A stretch of 64,000 nucleotides of DNA from Bacteroidales bacterium. GTDB taxonomy: Bacteria > Bacteroidota > Bacteroidia > Bacteroidales > UBA932. The stretch lies in the NCBI GenBank assembly GCA_020026355.1, contig JAHHQP010000008.1, positions 1-64,000 on the forward strand, read 5' to 3'. Position 1 is the stretch's first letter, and each line of letters begins with the position of its first letter. The notes under the pieces are model-generated. The model saw only the letters and a list, made by a program, of their open reading frames with translations. It was not told the origin of the DNA and searched no databases. A program made the position numbers and the translations under genes. Of this stretch, positions 35,225 through 43,066 are shown piece by piece.

Positions 35225-35563
35225 TTAAAGCTGGTCGAAATCGACATCCGAGAATTCCTTGTTTTCCGGATGCTCTGCATCCTTCAGGCAATTCTTCCTG
35301 ATGTAGCCGATCACCTCTTCCAGCCCTTCGGTGAATTTCTCGAAATCTTCCTTGTAAAGGAAAATCTTGTGTTTGTCGTAAGCGAAATGTCCGTCGTTCC
35401 CGACTTTCCTCTTGCTTTCTGTAATTGTCAGATAATAGTCATTCCCCTTCGTCGCCTTGACGTCGAAGAAATAGGTACGCTTTCCAGCCCTGACCGGTTT
35501 GGAGAAAATATCTTCGCCTTGTCTTTCTTGGGCACCTGCTCCTTCGTAATCCTCACTGTACAT
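35225..35563 (-). CDS. PUR-family (DUF3276) nucleic-acid-binding protein
   Basis: 112 residues. Single PUR repeat: IFSKPVRAGKRTYFFDVKAT, KGNDYYLTITESKRKVG, then FLYKEDFEKFTEGLEEVIGY. Related to the Borrelia PUR protein and to eukaryotic Pur-alpha, which bind single-stranded DNA or RNA; it probably dimerises. The acidic C-terminus (NKEFSDVDFDQL) is typical of the Bacteroidota version. Regulatory target unknown. It is divergent from nusB, each gene with its own -7 box. Confidence 0.9.
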   Translation of the reverse strand: MYSEDYEGAGAQERQGEDIFSKPVRAGKRTYFFDVKATKGNDYYLTITESKRKVGNDGHFAYDKHKIFLYKEDFEKFTEGLEEVIGYIRKNCLKDAEHPENKEFSDVDFDQL

Positions 35564-35590
35564 AGCGTTTATTTTTTAAGTAAATCTTCA

Positions 35591-35598
35591 CAAAGTTA
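35591..35598 (-). promoter_or_regulatory. Promoter -7 box for the PUR gene
   Basis: Minus-strand TAACTTTG, 27 nt before the ATG at 35563. Confidence 0.5.
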
Positions 35599-35620
35599 GG
35601 GATTTTTCTGAAAATGCGTG

Positions 35621-35628
35621 TATCTTTG
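35621..35628 (+). promoter_or_regulatory. Promoter -7 box for the nusB operon
   Basis: TATCTTTG, 21 nt before the ATG at 35650. Confidence 0.55.
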
Positions 35629-35649
35629 TATAAAATTTTCAGAATAGTT

Positions 35650-36609
35650 ATGCTAAATCGTAGAATCTTAAGGATAAAGGCTTTTAAAGTGCTGTATAGC
35701 AATATGTTGGCTGGAAACAGCTCACTTGTTGAAGCCCAGGTCCAGCTGGAACAGTCCTGTGAGGCGGTCAGGGATCTGTACATCTATATGATGGGAATCA
35801 TTTCTCCGTTGACCAGACTGGCCCGTGAAAGAATCGAAATCGCCAAGACGAAGTTCAATCCGACGGAGGAAGAAAAACACCCGAACATGAAGTTCGCGGA
35901 CAATGCCTTGGCCAGAATCATGGATGAAGATCCGGATTTCCAGAAACTCTTCGAAAAGAAGAAATTCTCCTGGGAACAGTATGACCTTTTCTTGAAGAAG
36001 GTGCTGAACTCCGTCTTCACCAGGAAATACTATGTGGATTACATGGCTGCTCCGGAGTCTTCTCTCAAGGCGGACTGCAGATTGTTCGTGAAGATCTTCG
36101 AAGAGGAATTCGTGGACAGCGAGGAGCTGGCGCAGATTCTCGAGGATATGTCTATCTGGTGGAACGATGACCTCGCCTACGCCTTGACCTGGTGCTGCCA
36201 CAGCGTGGAAGCCATCGGCAAAGGTGCTCGCTGGGAACTTCCTGCACTTTATCAGAGCGACATGAAGAGCGGGCTGGACGTCGAGAGCGACAAACTGTTC
36301 GTGACTCGCCTGCTTCAGGCTGCCTACACCAAGTATCCTGAGCTTTCCGCGCTCGTCTATGAAAATGTCGAGGGTTGGGACAAGGACCGGCTATTCCTGC
36401 CGGATGTCGCGCTCATCGTCATGGGACTGGCTGAGGCTGAGGCTTTCCCGACTATTCCGCTGAAGGTTTCCATCAATGAATATGTCGAGATTTCCAAATA
36501 TTATGGCACGCAGAAGAGCCGTTCTTTCGTGAACGGTCTGCTGGATAAGCTCATGCAGCGGCTTGAGGCTGATGGCAAGATCCGCAAGGAAGGCAAGGGC
36601 TTGCTCTAA
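35650..36609 (+). CDS. nusB: Transcription antitermination factor NusB, long form
   Basis: 319 residues, about twice E. coli NusB. The N-terminal RRILRIKAFKVLYSNMLAG is NusB-like, then a long helical insertion, and the C-terminal NusB signature VSINEYVEISKYYGTQKSRS near residues 274-293 (the insertion is typical for Bacteroidota). NusB with NusE binds boxA RNA and supports rRNA antitermination. ATG 35650 (MLNRRIL) is chosen; the upstream ATG 35614 lies before the promoter box. It opens a colinear run that reaches the DUF6340 lipoprotein gene. Confidence 0.93.
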   Translation: MLNRRILRIKAFKVLYSNMLAGNSSLVEAQVQLEQSCEAVRDLYIYMMGIISPLTRLARERIEIAKTKFNPTEEEKHPNMKFADNALARIMDEDPDFQKLFEKKKFSWEQYDLFLKKVLNSVFTRKYYVDYMAAPESSLKADCRLFVKIFEEEFVDSEELAQILEDMSIWWNDDLAYALTWCCHSVEAIGKGARWELPALYQSDMKSGLDVESDKLFVTRLLQAAYTKYPELSALVYENVEGWDKDRLFLPDVALIVMGLAEAEAFPTIPLKVSINEYVEISKYYGTQKSRSFVNGLLDKLMQRLEADGKIRKEGKGLL

Positions 36610-36667
36610 GATTTGGAAAAGGACGGATAATTTTATATTTTAGTGAAATTTTAAAACGAAAACGATT

Positions 36668-37093
36668 ATGAATACATTTATTTTGATGGCTCAGGCAGAT
36701 GCTGCAACCCAGGGAACCGGGACGGAAATGGCTCTGATTTCCGATAATGCCATGACGACTACGACAACGGAACTCGCAGCCGGTCCTCAGCCGGCAGCAC
36801 AGCCTGCTGCACAGCCGGTAGGTGGTGGCTGGTCCATGTGGGTCATGCTGATCCTGATCTTCGTGGTGATGTGGTTCTTCATGATCCGCCCGCAGCGCAA
36901 GCAGCAGAAAGAACTCCAGAAGTTCCGTGACGGCCTCAAGAAAGGAGATAAGGTCGTGACTTACGGCGGTATCTACGGCACGGTCGCAGAGATCGACGAC
37001 AAGACAGTCCTCATGAAGGTGGACGGCGACACGAAACTCAGAGTTGACAAGAATTCATTGGTCAAGGATTATTCTGCAGTCGTGCAGCAGTAA
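36668..37093 (+). CDS. yajC: Preprotein translocase subunit YajC
   Basis: 141 residues, somewhat longer than usual because of an N-terminal A/Q/P-rich segment (QPAAQPAAQPVGGGW). One membrane helix (SMWVMLILIFVVMWFFMI, about 57-74) is followed by the family motif RPQRKQQKELQKFRDGLKKGD and VVTYGGIYGTVAEID. It is an accessory of the SecDF complex at the inner membrane. Located between nusB and the YbbR gene. Confidence 0.95.
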   Translation: MNTFILMAQADAATQGTGTEMALISDNAMTTTTTELAAGPQPAAQPAAQPVGGGWSMWVMLILIFVVMWFFMIRPQRKQQKELQKFRDGLKKGDKVVTYGGIYGTVAEIDDKTVLMKVDGDTKLRVDKNSLVKDYSAVVQQ

Positions 37094-37102
37094 TTTCCGG
37101 AA

Positions 37103-38080
37103 ATGAGAGACTGGTATCATAAGATACGCACGAAATTGGATATCAATGGGAGAGATTGGGGAGCTTTTCTGCTATCTCTCCTGTTGGCTTTTACCGTGTG
37201 GCTGATCCATAATCTCTCATTGACCTACAGTACTTATCTCAGCGTGCCGGTCATTGCCCGTTGCGAGATCATAGGACATGCCGACAGGTCCACTGAACCG
37301 GCTCGGGTCGTGGCGAGATGCCGTACGACAGGCTATGAGGCACTTCTGCACAAGCTGTTCGAATCGCGGCAGCCGAAGACGATCGTTTTCGATGAGGACG
37401 ATCTCCGGCAGAAGGGGGGAGAGATCTATTATCTTTCCAGGGATCGGATGTCCGATTATGCCAATGCCATCTACGGCGAGCAGACGAAGATCGAGTTCTT
37501 CATGACCGATACGCTTTTCTTCCGTTTCCCGTCGGAGACCTACAAGAAGGTGCCGGTCATTCCGGTCAGTACGCTGAACATGAGTTCTCAGTACATTCCT
37601 CTGGGCAAGATCAAGCTGGAACCGGATTCCGTTCTCATCTACGGCAGTCCGAATCATCTGGAGAATGTCGGAAGGGTGTACACGGAACATATCGAGCTGG
37701 CTAACATCTCATCCAGCGTGCAGGGGTTGGCGAACATCGAGCAGATCGAAGGGATCCGGATGTCGCAGACCGTCGTGCATTTCTATATGGATGTGACGCG
37801 TTTCGTGGAAATCAGCGCCAAGGTGAAGGTCGAGACCCGGAATGTGCCGCTGGATCAGAAACTGGTCAGCAATCCGGCTTATGTCGATGTCCGTTTCGTC
37901 TGCACCTTTCCGCCGATGTCGGAACCACAGGACAGCGTCAGCCTGTATGTGGATTATGTAGATGATTTTCTGGCTTCCCGGGACGGCAGGTGCGCCGTGC
38001 ATGCTTCCAGGCTTCCGGCAGGAGTCATCAAGGTTCTCATCAATGATCCGGTCGTGACATGCACTTCCTATCAGAAATAA
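37103..38080 (+). CDS. YbbR-like (CdaR-type) domain protein
   Basis: 325 residues. N-terminal membrane helix (FLLSLLLAFTVWLIHNLSL) and an extracytoplasmic region with at least two YbbR-type beta repeats, including VPVIPVSTLNMSSQYIPLG and LEPDSVLIYGSP (the latter is the hallmark P-D-x-V-x-I-x-G). In Firmicutes YbbR/CdaR regulates the diadenylate cyclase CdaA; no cyclase gene is in this window, so the role here is open. It overlaps coaE by 22 bp. Confidence 0.85.
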   Translation: MRDWYHKIRTKLDINGRDWGAFLLSLLLAFTVWLIHNLSLTYSTYLSVPVIARCEIIGHADRSTEPARVVARCRTTGYEALLHKLFESRQPKTIVFDEDDLRQKGGEIYYLSRDRMSDYANAIYGEQTKIEFFMTDTLFFRFPSETYKKVPVIPVSTLNMSSQYIPLGKIKLEPDSVLIYGSPNHLENVGRVYTEHIELANISSSVQGLANIEQIEGIRMSQTVVHFYMDVTRFVEISAKVKVETRNVPLDQKLVSNPAYVDVRFVCTFPPMSEPQDSVSLYVDYVDDFLASRDGRCAVHASRLPAGVIKVLINDPVVTCTSYQK

Positions 38081-38715
38081 AGATCATTCTGCTGTGCGGA
38101 GGGATCGGCAGCGGTAAATCCACGGCAGCGGCTATGTTGTGGTCTTCCGGAATTCCGGTCTATGATGCGGATTCGAAGGCGAAAGCACTTTATGACCAGG
38201 ACAACGGCCTGGTCGAAGCATTGGAGCGACGTCTCGGGACAAGGCTCCGGAATGAGGACGGGAAGTTCGACAAGTCATCGCTTGCGGCCCGTCTGTTCAG
38301 GGCAGAGGGAACGGCGGATATCGCTGCGACGGAAGCTTTGCTCTTTCCTTGTCTGATGGAGGATTTCCGTCATTTCATCAGTGAGGAGGCGGAAAAGTCC
38401 GCCGGAAAACTCAGATACGTCGCGATGGAGTCGGCGACGGTATTGGAGAAGGCATATTTCAAGGACTTCGGCGATTACAGGATTGTGGTCGATGCTCCTT
38501 ATGAACTCCGTCTCTTACGTGCATGCCGCAGGGACGGTGCTTCTCGTCAGTCGGTCGAGGCCAGGATGGCTCAGCAGCCGCTGATGAACAGGATTTCGGC
38601 GGGAGAGCCGGTATCAGGCTTGGATGCGGTCATCCTGAACGACTCTACTGAAGCTGAACTGGCCAAGAGGCTGGAGTCGGCTTTGCACCAGTTGGGAATC
38701 ATAACAGAAAAATGA
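38059..38715 (+). CDS. coaE: Dephospho-CoA kinase
   Basis: 218 residues. P-loop GGIGSGKSTAAA near residues 14-25, then VYDADSKAKALY (Asp for substrate) and LRLLRACRRDGAS (lid). It phosphorylates dephospho-CoA, the last step of CoA synthesis. The ATG at 38059 lies within the 3' end of the YbbR gene, with no better start further in, so translational coupling is likely. Confidence 0.95.
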   Translation: MHFLSEIKIILLCGGIGSGKSTAAAMLWSSGIPVYDADSKAKALYDQDNGLVEALERRLGTRLRNEDGKFDKSSLAARLFRAEGTADIAATEALLFPCLMEDFRHFISEEAEKSAGKLRYVAMESATVLEKAYFKDFGDYRIVVDAPYELRLLRACRRDGASRQSVEARMAQQPLMNRISAGEPVSGLDAVILNDSTEAELAKRLESALHQLGIITEK

Positions 38716-38733
38716 CAATAAAATAAAAATATC

Positions 38734-39165
38734 ATGAAAACAGATTTGAGCAGAATTCTCGCAATTTCAGGCCAGAGCGGCTTGTTCCAGTATGTTTCAC
38801 AGTCCCGTAACGGCATTATCGCAGAGTCGCTGGTCACCGGCAAGAGAACCGGTTTCGGTATCAGCAGCAAGATGACGACCTTGGCTGATATTTCCATCTA
38901 CACGGAGGATGATGAGAAGAAACTCCAGGAGGTCTTCGAAGGAATGCACGCCGTGCTCGGTGAAGAAGATGCTCCTTCATCAAAGTCAGCTCCAGAAGAA
39001 CTCAAGGCATTCTTCGAGAAAGCGCTTCCATCCTATGATCATGACCGTTTCTATGTGTCTCATATGAAGAAGGTCGTAGAATGGTACAATTGTCTCAAGA
39101 ACCATGCTTCCCTGGATTTCGTGAATCCGGAAGAGGAGAATGCCTCAGAAGAAGCAGCTGAATAA
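38734..39165 (+). CDS. DUF5606-family protein
   Basis: 143 residues, found next to coaE in many Bacteroidota. Conserved start TDLSRILAISGQSGLFQYVSQ and the TLADISIYTEDDEK segment; the second half has a helical region (SHMKKVVEWYNCLKNH) and an acidic C-terminal tail. Predicted cytoplasmic. Function unknown. The rimO start codon follows its stop without a gap. Confidence 0.82.
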   Translation: MKTDLSRILAISGQSGLFQYVSQSRNGIIAESLVTGKRTGFGISSKMTTLADISIYTEDDEKKLQEVFEGMHAVLGEEDAPSSKSAPEELKAFFEKALPSYDHDRFYVSHMKKVVEWYNCLKNHASLDFVNPEEENASEEAAE

Positions 39166-40524
39166 ATGACCGGTTCCATGACGATGAAGGAGAAGATGAC
39201 AGGAAATCCGGAGACGTTGCAGGTCATCACGATGGGCTGCTCGAAGAATAAGGTGGATACAGAGCACATTCTGGCTCAGTTGGAAGGACGGTACGAAATC
39301 CTGCCTGAAGACTGGGCCGGTAAGGTGGACAATCTTCTGATCAACACGTGCGGTTTCATCGGTGATGCGAAGGAAGAGTCGATCCAGGCCATTCTTGCGC
39401 AGGTGGCCCGGAAATCGGAAGGGGAAGTCGGGAAGATCCTGGTCTTCGGCTGTCTTTCTCAACGCTATATGTCCGACCTGCCAGGGCTTATTCCGGAAGT
39501 GGATGCCTGGTATGGTGCCCGTGACTTCAATCCGCTGCTGCGCGCGCTCGGTGTGAAAGACCGCAGCATCACGGCTTCCCAGCGCCGTCTGAGTACTCCG
39601 TCTCATTATGCTTATCTGAAGATTTCAGAGGGCTGTGACCGGAGGTGCTCCTACTGTGCCATTCCTTATATCCGCGGAGCGCACAGGAGCGTGCCGATCG
39701 AGGAACTGGTGGCGGAAGCGGAGGCTCTGGCTGCAAAGGGAGTCAAGGAACTCATCGTCATTGCCCAGGATACGACCTTCTATGGACTGGACCTCTACCG
39801 CCGCCGTGCGCTGGCAGAGCTTCTCCAGAAACTTTCCGAGGTCGAGGGCATCGAATGGATCCGTATCCATTACTCCTATCCTGCAGATTTTCCGGAGGAT
39901 GTGCTGGACCAGATGGCCCACAATCCAAAAGTCTGCAAGTATATGGACATTCCGCTCCAGCACATCGCTGATGTCGTGCTGGACAATATGCACCGCCATG
40001 TCAATGGGGCGTGGACCCGTGAACTGATCCGCAAGATGCGTGAGAAAGTGCCGGGTGTCGCGATCCGTACGACCATGATCGTCGGCCATCCGGGAGAGGG
40101 TGAAGAGGAATTCCAGGAATTGCTGGACTTCGTGAAGGAAGCCCGCTTCGAAAGGTTAGGTGCCTTCACCTATTCTGAAGAAGAAGGAACCTGGGGAGCC
40201 AAGCACCTCGAAGACAATGTTCCGCAGGAGGTCAAGAACGACCGTCTGGATCGCTTGATGACGCTCCAGGGCCAGATTTCGCTGGAATGCAACCTGGCCA
40301 GGGTCGGTTCGGAAATCCGGGTGATCGTCGATGATTTCTCTGACGGCGTCTTTGTCTGCAGAAGCGAATTCGACAGTCCGGAAGTGGATGGCGAGGTTCT
40401 TGTAAGATATGAACCTGAATTGTTCTGTAATGCGGATCCTTATTCCTTTGTCGGCGATTTCCTGAAAGTGAGAGTTACCGGTGCGGATGAATACGACCTC
40501 ATTGCGGAAGTCATTGAAATCTGA
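39166..40524 (+). CDS. rimO: Ribosomal protein S12 methylthiotransferase RimO
   Basis: 452 residues. N-terminal UPF0004 domain with three cysteines for the auxiliary 4Fe-4S cluster (TMGCSKNKVD, INTCGFIGDAKE, FGCLSQRY), radical-SAM cluster motif CDRRCSYC near residue 158, and a C-terminal TRAM domain. It adds a methylthio group to an aspartate of S12. The start may be 39166 or one of the nearby ATGs (39178, 39184, 39196); the family core begins at LQVITMGCS. Oxygen-sensitive, matching an anaerobic lifestyle. Confidence 0.95.
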   Translation: MTGSMTMKEKMTGNPETLQVITMGCSKNKVDTEHILAQLEGRYEILPEDWAGKVDNLLINTCGFIGDAKEESIQAILAQVARKSEGEVGKILVFGCLSQRYMSDLPGLIPEVDAWYGARDFNPLLRALGVKDRSITASQRRLSTPSHYAYLKISEGCDRRCSYCAIPYIRGAHRSVPIEELVAEAEALAAKGVKELIVIAQDTTFYGLDLYRRRALAELLQKLSEVEGIEWIRIHYSYPADFPEDVLDQMAHNPKVCKYMDIPLQHIADVVLDNMHRHVNGAWTRELIRKMREKVPGVAIRTTMIVGHPGEGEEEFQELLDFVKEARFERLGAFTYSEEEGTWGAKHLEDNVPQEVKNDRLDRLMTLQGQISLECNLARVGSEIRVIVDDFSDGVFVCRSEFDSPEVDGEVLVRYEPELFCNADPYSFVGDFLKVRVTGADEYDLIAEVIEI

Positions 40525-41387
40525 TGGATATGAAAAAGATATGCTTACCTCTGATCATTGCGGCTGCCCTGGCTTCCGTCCTTTCGTGCGGCCCGTCTTC
40601 CTATATGCTGGCAGTGGATATGCGAAAGGCCTCAGATAGCGGCCTGGACCTCTTGGGTAAGGATGTCGCGGTGATGTATCTTGACCGGGGGGATACGACA
40701 ACCTTGAATTCCCGGTTCACGAAAGCCTTTGCGGAAGGACTCTCTCTTTCCGTATCGGATGCGAATAACGGATCTGAAAATGTCTTCGTCTACCGGCTTC
40801 CGTACGAGGAGGGGACAGATTATGCTTGCAAGGATAGTCTGGTCTCTCTGCTCATGACGGTGAATTCCGATGCGATCTTCCTGCTGGATCCGGTTGAGTT
40901 GCCGTTGGCCGTCTGCCGGGGGCGTTCCGGGGCCTGTCGGGTCTCGCTCCATGTCTATGATGCGATGAACCGTCGGGACCAGGTCTTCCTGTTTTCTTCT
41001 ACTGCCCAGCTCAATGATGGGGTGAGCGGCAGTGATGTCCGGAGAAAGGCGCTCAAGGCCGGAAGAGATTTCGCGGCGAACTTTCATCCGAATTGGGAAC
41101 GGGAGCATTTCACCATTCTCTATTACGAGCAGAATGAATGGATTGAGGCCGCGAACTGTGCGGACCGCCTTGATTGGCAGGAAGCCATGAAACATTGGCT
41201 CAAGTGTCTGGATACCAGGAATCTTCTACGTCGTTCTTCAGCTGCGTACAATATGGCGACCGCCTGTTTCATGCTCGGCGATTTCGATCTGGCCCTCGAA
41301 TGGCTGGATTCCTCTGACAAGGATTGCAAGCTTTCGATCAGCGATCCGCTTCGCCAGCGGATCCGGAAAGCCCTGCAGACCCGTTAG
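40524..41387 (+). CDS. DUF6340-like lipoprotein
   Basis: 287 residues with lipobox VLSC (C22), so probably anchored to a membrane facing the periplasm. The remaining sequence has a mixed alpha/beta first half and C-terminal TPR-like helices (WQEAMKHWLKC, SSAAYNMATACFMLGDFDLALEWL). It resembles the Bacteroidota DUF6340 family, whose role is unknown. Its ATG overlaps the rimO TGA (TGATG). Confidence 0.75.
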   Translation: MDMKKICLPLIIAAALASVLSCGPSSYMLAVDMRKASDSGLDLLGKDVAVMYLDRGDTTTLNSRFTKAFAEGLSLSVSDANNGSENVFVYRLPYEEGTDYACKDSLVSLLMTVNSDAIFLLDPVELPLAVCRGRSGACRVSLHVYDAMNRRDQVFLFSSTAQLNDGVSGSDVRRKALKAGRDFAANFHPNWEREHFTILYYEQNEWIEAANCADRLDWQEAMKHWLKCLDTRNLLRRSSAAYNMATACFMLGDFDLALEWLDSSDKDCKLSISDPLRQRIRKALQTR

Positions 41388-41400
41388 ACCTGTCTGCAGG
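41372..41400. terminator. Possible hairpin between convergent genes
   Basis: Perfect 9-bp stem CCTGCAGAC / GTCTGCAGG with an 11-nt loop that includes the stop codon of the lipoprotein gene. No T run follows, so terminator function is uncertain. Confidence 0.35.
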
Positions 41401-41405
41401 ATTCG

Positions 41406-42647
41406 TCAGTCCTGCTTCCCTTCTGCAAAGAGGCGGATGATGTTCAGGATGACTTTGCTGGCCTTCTCCATGCTCTCGTAAGGAATGTATTCCATCTTTC
41501 CATGGAAATTATGCCCGCCTGCAAAGATGTTCGGGCAGGGAAGTCCCATGTAGGACAGGTTCGCTCCGTCCGTCCCGCCACGGATCGGCTGGACCAGCGG
41601 GATAATTCCTTCCATTTCCATTGCCTTCATGGCCATCTTGACAATGTGCAGATGTGGCTCGACCATCTTCTTCATGTTATAGTACTGGTCATTCAGGTCC
41701 AGTTCGATGGTTCCCTTGCCGTATTTTCTGTTGATATCCTCGGCTGCGTTCTGCATCAGCCGCTTTTTCTCTTCGAATTTCTGCAGGTCATGATCACGGA
41801 TGATATAGGACATTTCAGCTTTTTCCACGGTGCCGCTGAAATCCGTCAGGTGGAAGAAACCTTCGTAGCCTGAAGTATATTCCGGCCGTTCTCTTTCCGG
41901 CAGGAACTGCTGGAATTCCATACCGATGAGGAGGGCGTTCTTCATCTTTCCCTTGGCCTCTCCCGGATGGATGTTCTGTCCCTGAATATGAATCTCTGCT
42001 CCTGCGGCGTTGAAATTCTCGTATTCCAGCTCGCCGATCCGTCCACCGTCCATGGTATAGGCATAGTCCGCTCCGAATTTCCTGACATCGAAGCAGATGA
42101 CTCCTCTTCCGATCTCTTCGTCAGGCGTGAAGCCGATGCAGATCTTGCCGTGCGGGATTTCAGGATGTTCGCAGAGGTATTGTACGGCGTGCATGATTTC
42201 AGCGATTCCTGCCTTGTCGTCCGCTCCCAGAAGCGTCGTTCCGTCAGTCGTGATGAGGGTCTGTCCCCGGTAGGCCGTCAGTTCCGGAAAATCTTCCGGT
42301 CTGAGCTGCAGTCCTTCCACTCCTTTCAGGTCAATGGGGCCTCCGTCGTAGTCCGGTATGATCTGAGGTCGGACTCCGGAACCGGAAGCGTCGGGCGAAG
42401 TGTCCGCATGCGCGATGAAGCCGATGGACGGTACCTTTCCCGCTCCTTCATTCAGGTTCGAGGGCAGGCTTCCCATCACATATCCGTAAGGGTCAATGGT
42501 AGCATCAATGCCCATTTCCTGCAGCTCCTGACAAAGCAGTCGAAGCAGGTCCAGCTCTTTTGCAGAGCTGGGTCGAGACCCGGAATCCGGGTCGGACTGA
42601 GTGTCGATGGAGACATATCTCAGAAATCTGTCGATCAATTTTTCCAT
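41406..42647 (-). CDS. pepT: Peptidase T (tripeptide aminopeptidase)
   Basis: 413 residues of the M20B metallopeptidase family. Zinc-site motifs: IGFIAHADTSPDASG (H, D), TLLGADDKAGIAEI, GFTPDEEIGRG (E-E) and YTMDGGRIGELE; the dimerisation domain follows. It removes the N-terminal residue from tripeptides in the cytoplasm, supporting peptide use. ATG 42647 (MEKLIDRFLRYVS) is the family start; it is preceded by a -7 box ending 5 nt away, so the upstream in-frame ATG at 42701 (inside rnpB's terminator region) is not used. Confidence 0.95.
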   Translation of the reverse strand: MEKLIDRFLRYVSIDTQSDPDSGSRPSSAKELDLLRLLCQELQEMGIDATIDPYGYVMGSLPSNLNEGAGKVPSIGFIAHADTSPDASGSGVRPQIIPDYDGGPIDLKGVEGLQLRPEDFPELTAYRGQTLITTDGTTLLGADDKAGIAEIMHAVQYLCEHPEIPHGKICIGFTPDEEIGRGVICFDVRKFGADYAYTMDGGRIGELEYENFNAAGAEIHIQGQNIHPGEAKGKMKNALLIGMEFQQFLPERERPEYTSGYEGFFHLTDFSGTVEKAEMSYIIRDHDLQKFEEKKRLMQNAAEDINRKYGKGTIELDLNDQYYNMKKMVEPHLHIVKMAMKAMEMEGIIPLVQPIRGGTDGANLSYMGLPCPNIFAGGHNFHGKMEYIPYESMEKASKVILNIIRLFAEGKQD

Positions 42648-42652
42648 AACTG

Positions 42653-42660
42653 CAAATATA
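42653..42660 (-). promoter_or_regulatory. pepT promoter -7 box, 5 nt before the start codon
   Basis: Minus-strand TATATTTG directly after the rnpB terminator T run and 5 nt before the pepT ATG; predicts a leaderless mRNA. Confidence 0.6.
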
Positions 42661-42662
42661 AG

Positions 42663-42697
42663 AAAAAAGACAGGGAAACGATCTGTTCCCCTGTCTT
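42663..42697 (-). terminator. rnpB terminator
   Basis: Minus-strand stem AAGACAGGG / CCCTGTCTT extended by inner AA/TT pairs, then TTTTTTCT. Confidence 0.85.
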
Positions 42698-42699
42698 GC

Positions 42700-43025
42700 A
42701 ATGAAGGTAAAGCCGTAAGCCGGTTTCTGTTTTTGAATCTGTCATTTATCTACGCAACCTACCCCCTGACATCGGACGGGCAGTCCTCATCTGTCAGTAT
42801 ATTTGGTCTTGCAGGCCCTGGTGCCGTACCCGGCAGATGTCGCCACCCGCCGTCGTGAGCTCTTGCCTCGCGTTTTCACCCTTGCCCTTTCGGGCGGTTT
42901 TTCTCTGCTACGGCCGACATGAGATCACTCCCATCTGTGCTTTCCACAGCAAGGTGCCCTTTCCTGTCCGGACTTTCCTCTGGATTCTCCAGCGACAGAT
43001 CGCCTTACCTTATCTTTTTCGGTTC
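42700..43025 (-). ncRNA. rnpB: RNase P RNA, bacterial class A
   Basis: Minus-strand RNA of about 320 nt, catalytic RNA that matures tRNA 5' ends. Universally conserved blocks are present: GAGGAAAGTCCGGAC near the 5' end and ACAGAAACCGGCTTAC near the 3' end. The ends pair as P1: AAGGTAAGGC at about 43012-43003 with GCTTTACCTT at about 42713-42704. A promoter lies just upstream and a terminator just downstream. End coordinates are approximate. Confidence 0.95.
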
Positions 43026-43033
43026 TGCGGGCG

Positions 43034-43066
43034 CAAAGATAAGAAAAATTATTTCTTATAGCCCAA
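43034..43066 (-). promoter_or_regulatory. rnpB promoter
   Basis: Minus-strand -7 TATCTTTG (43041-43034) with TTG at 43066-43064 (22-nt spacer). The -7 box begins 7 nt after the stop codon of the flavin oxidoreductase gene. Confidence 0.6.

Noticed and set aside
37103..38080. Cyclic-di-AMP signalling unit inferred from the YbbR protein
   Set aside because: No diadenylate cyclase gene lies next to it in this window, so the link cannot be supported here.
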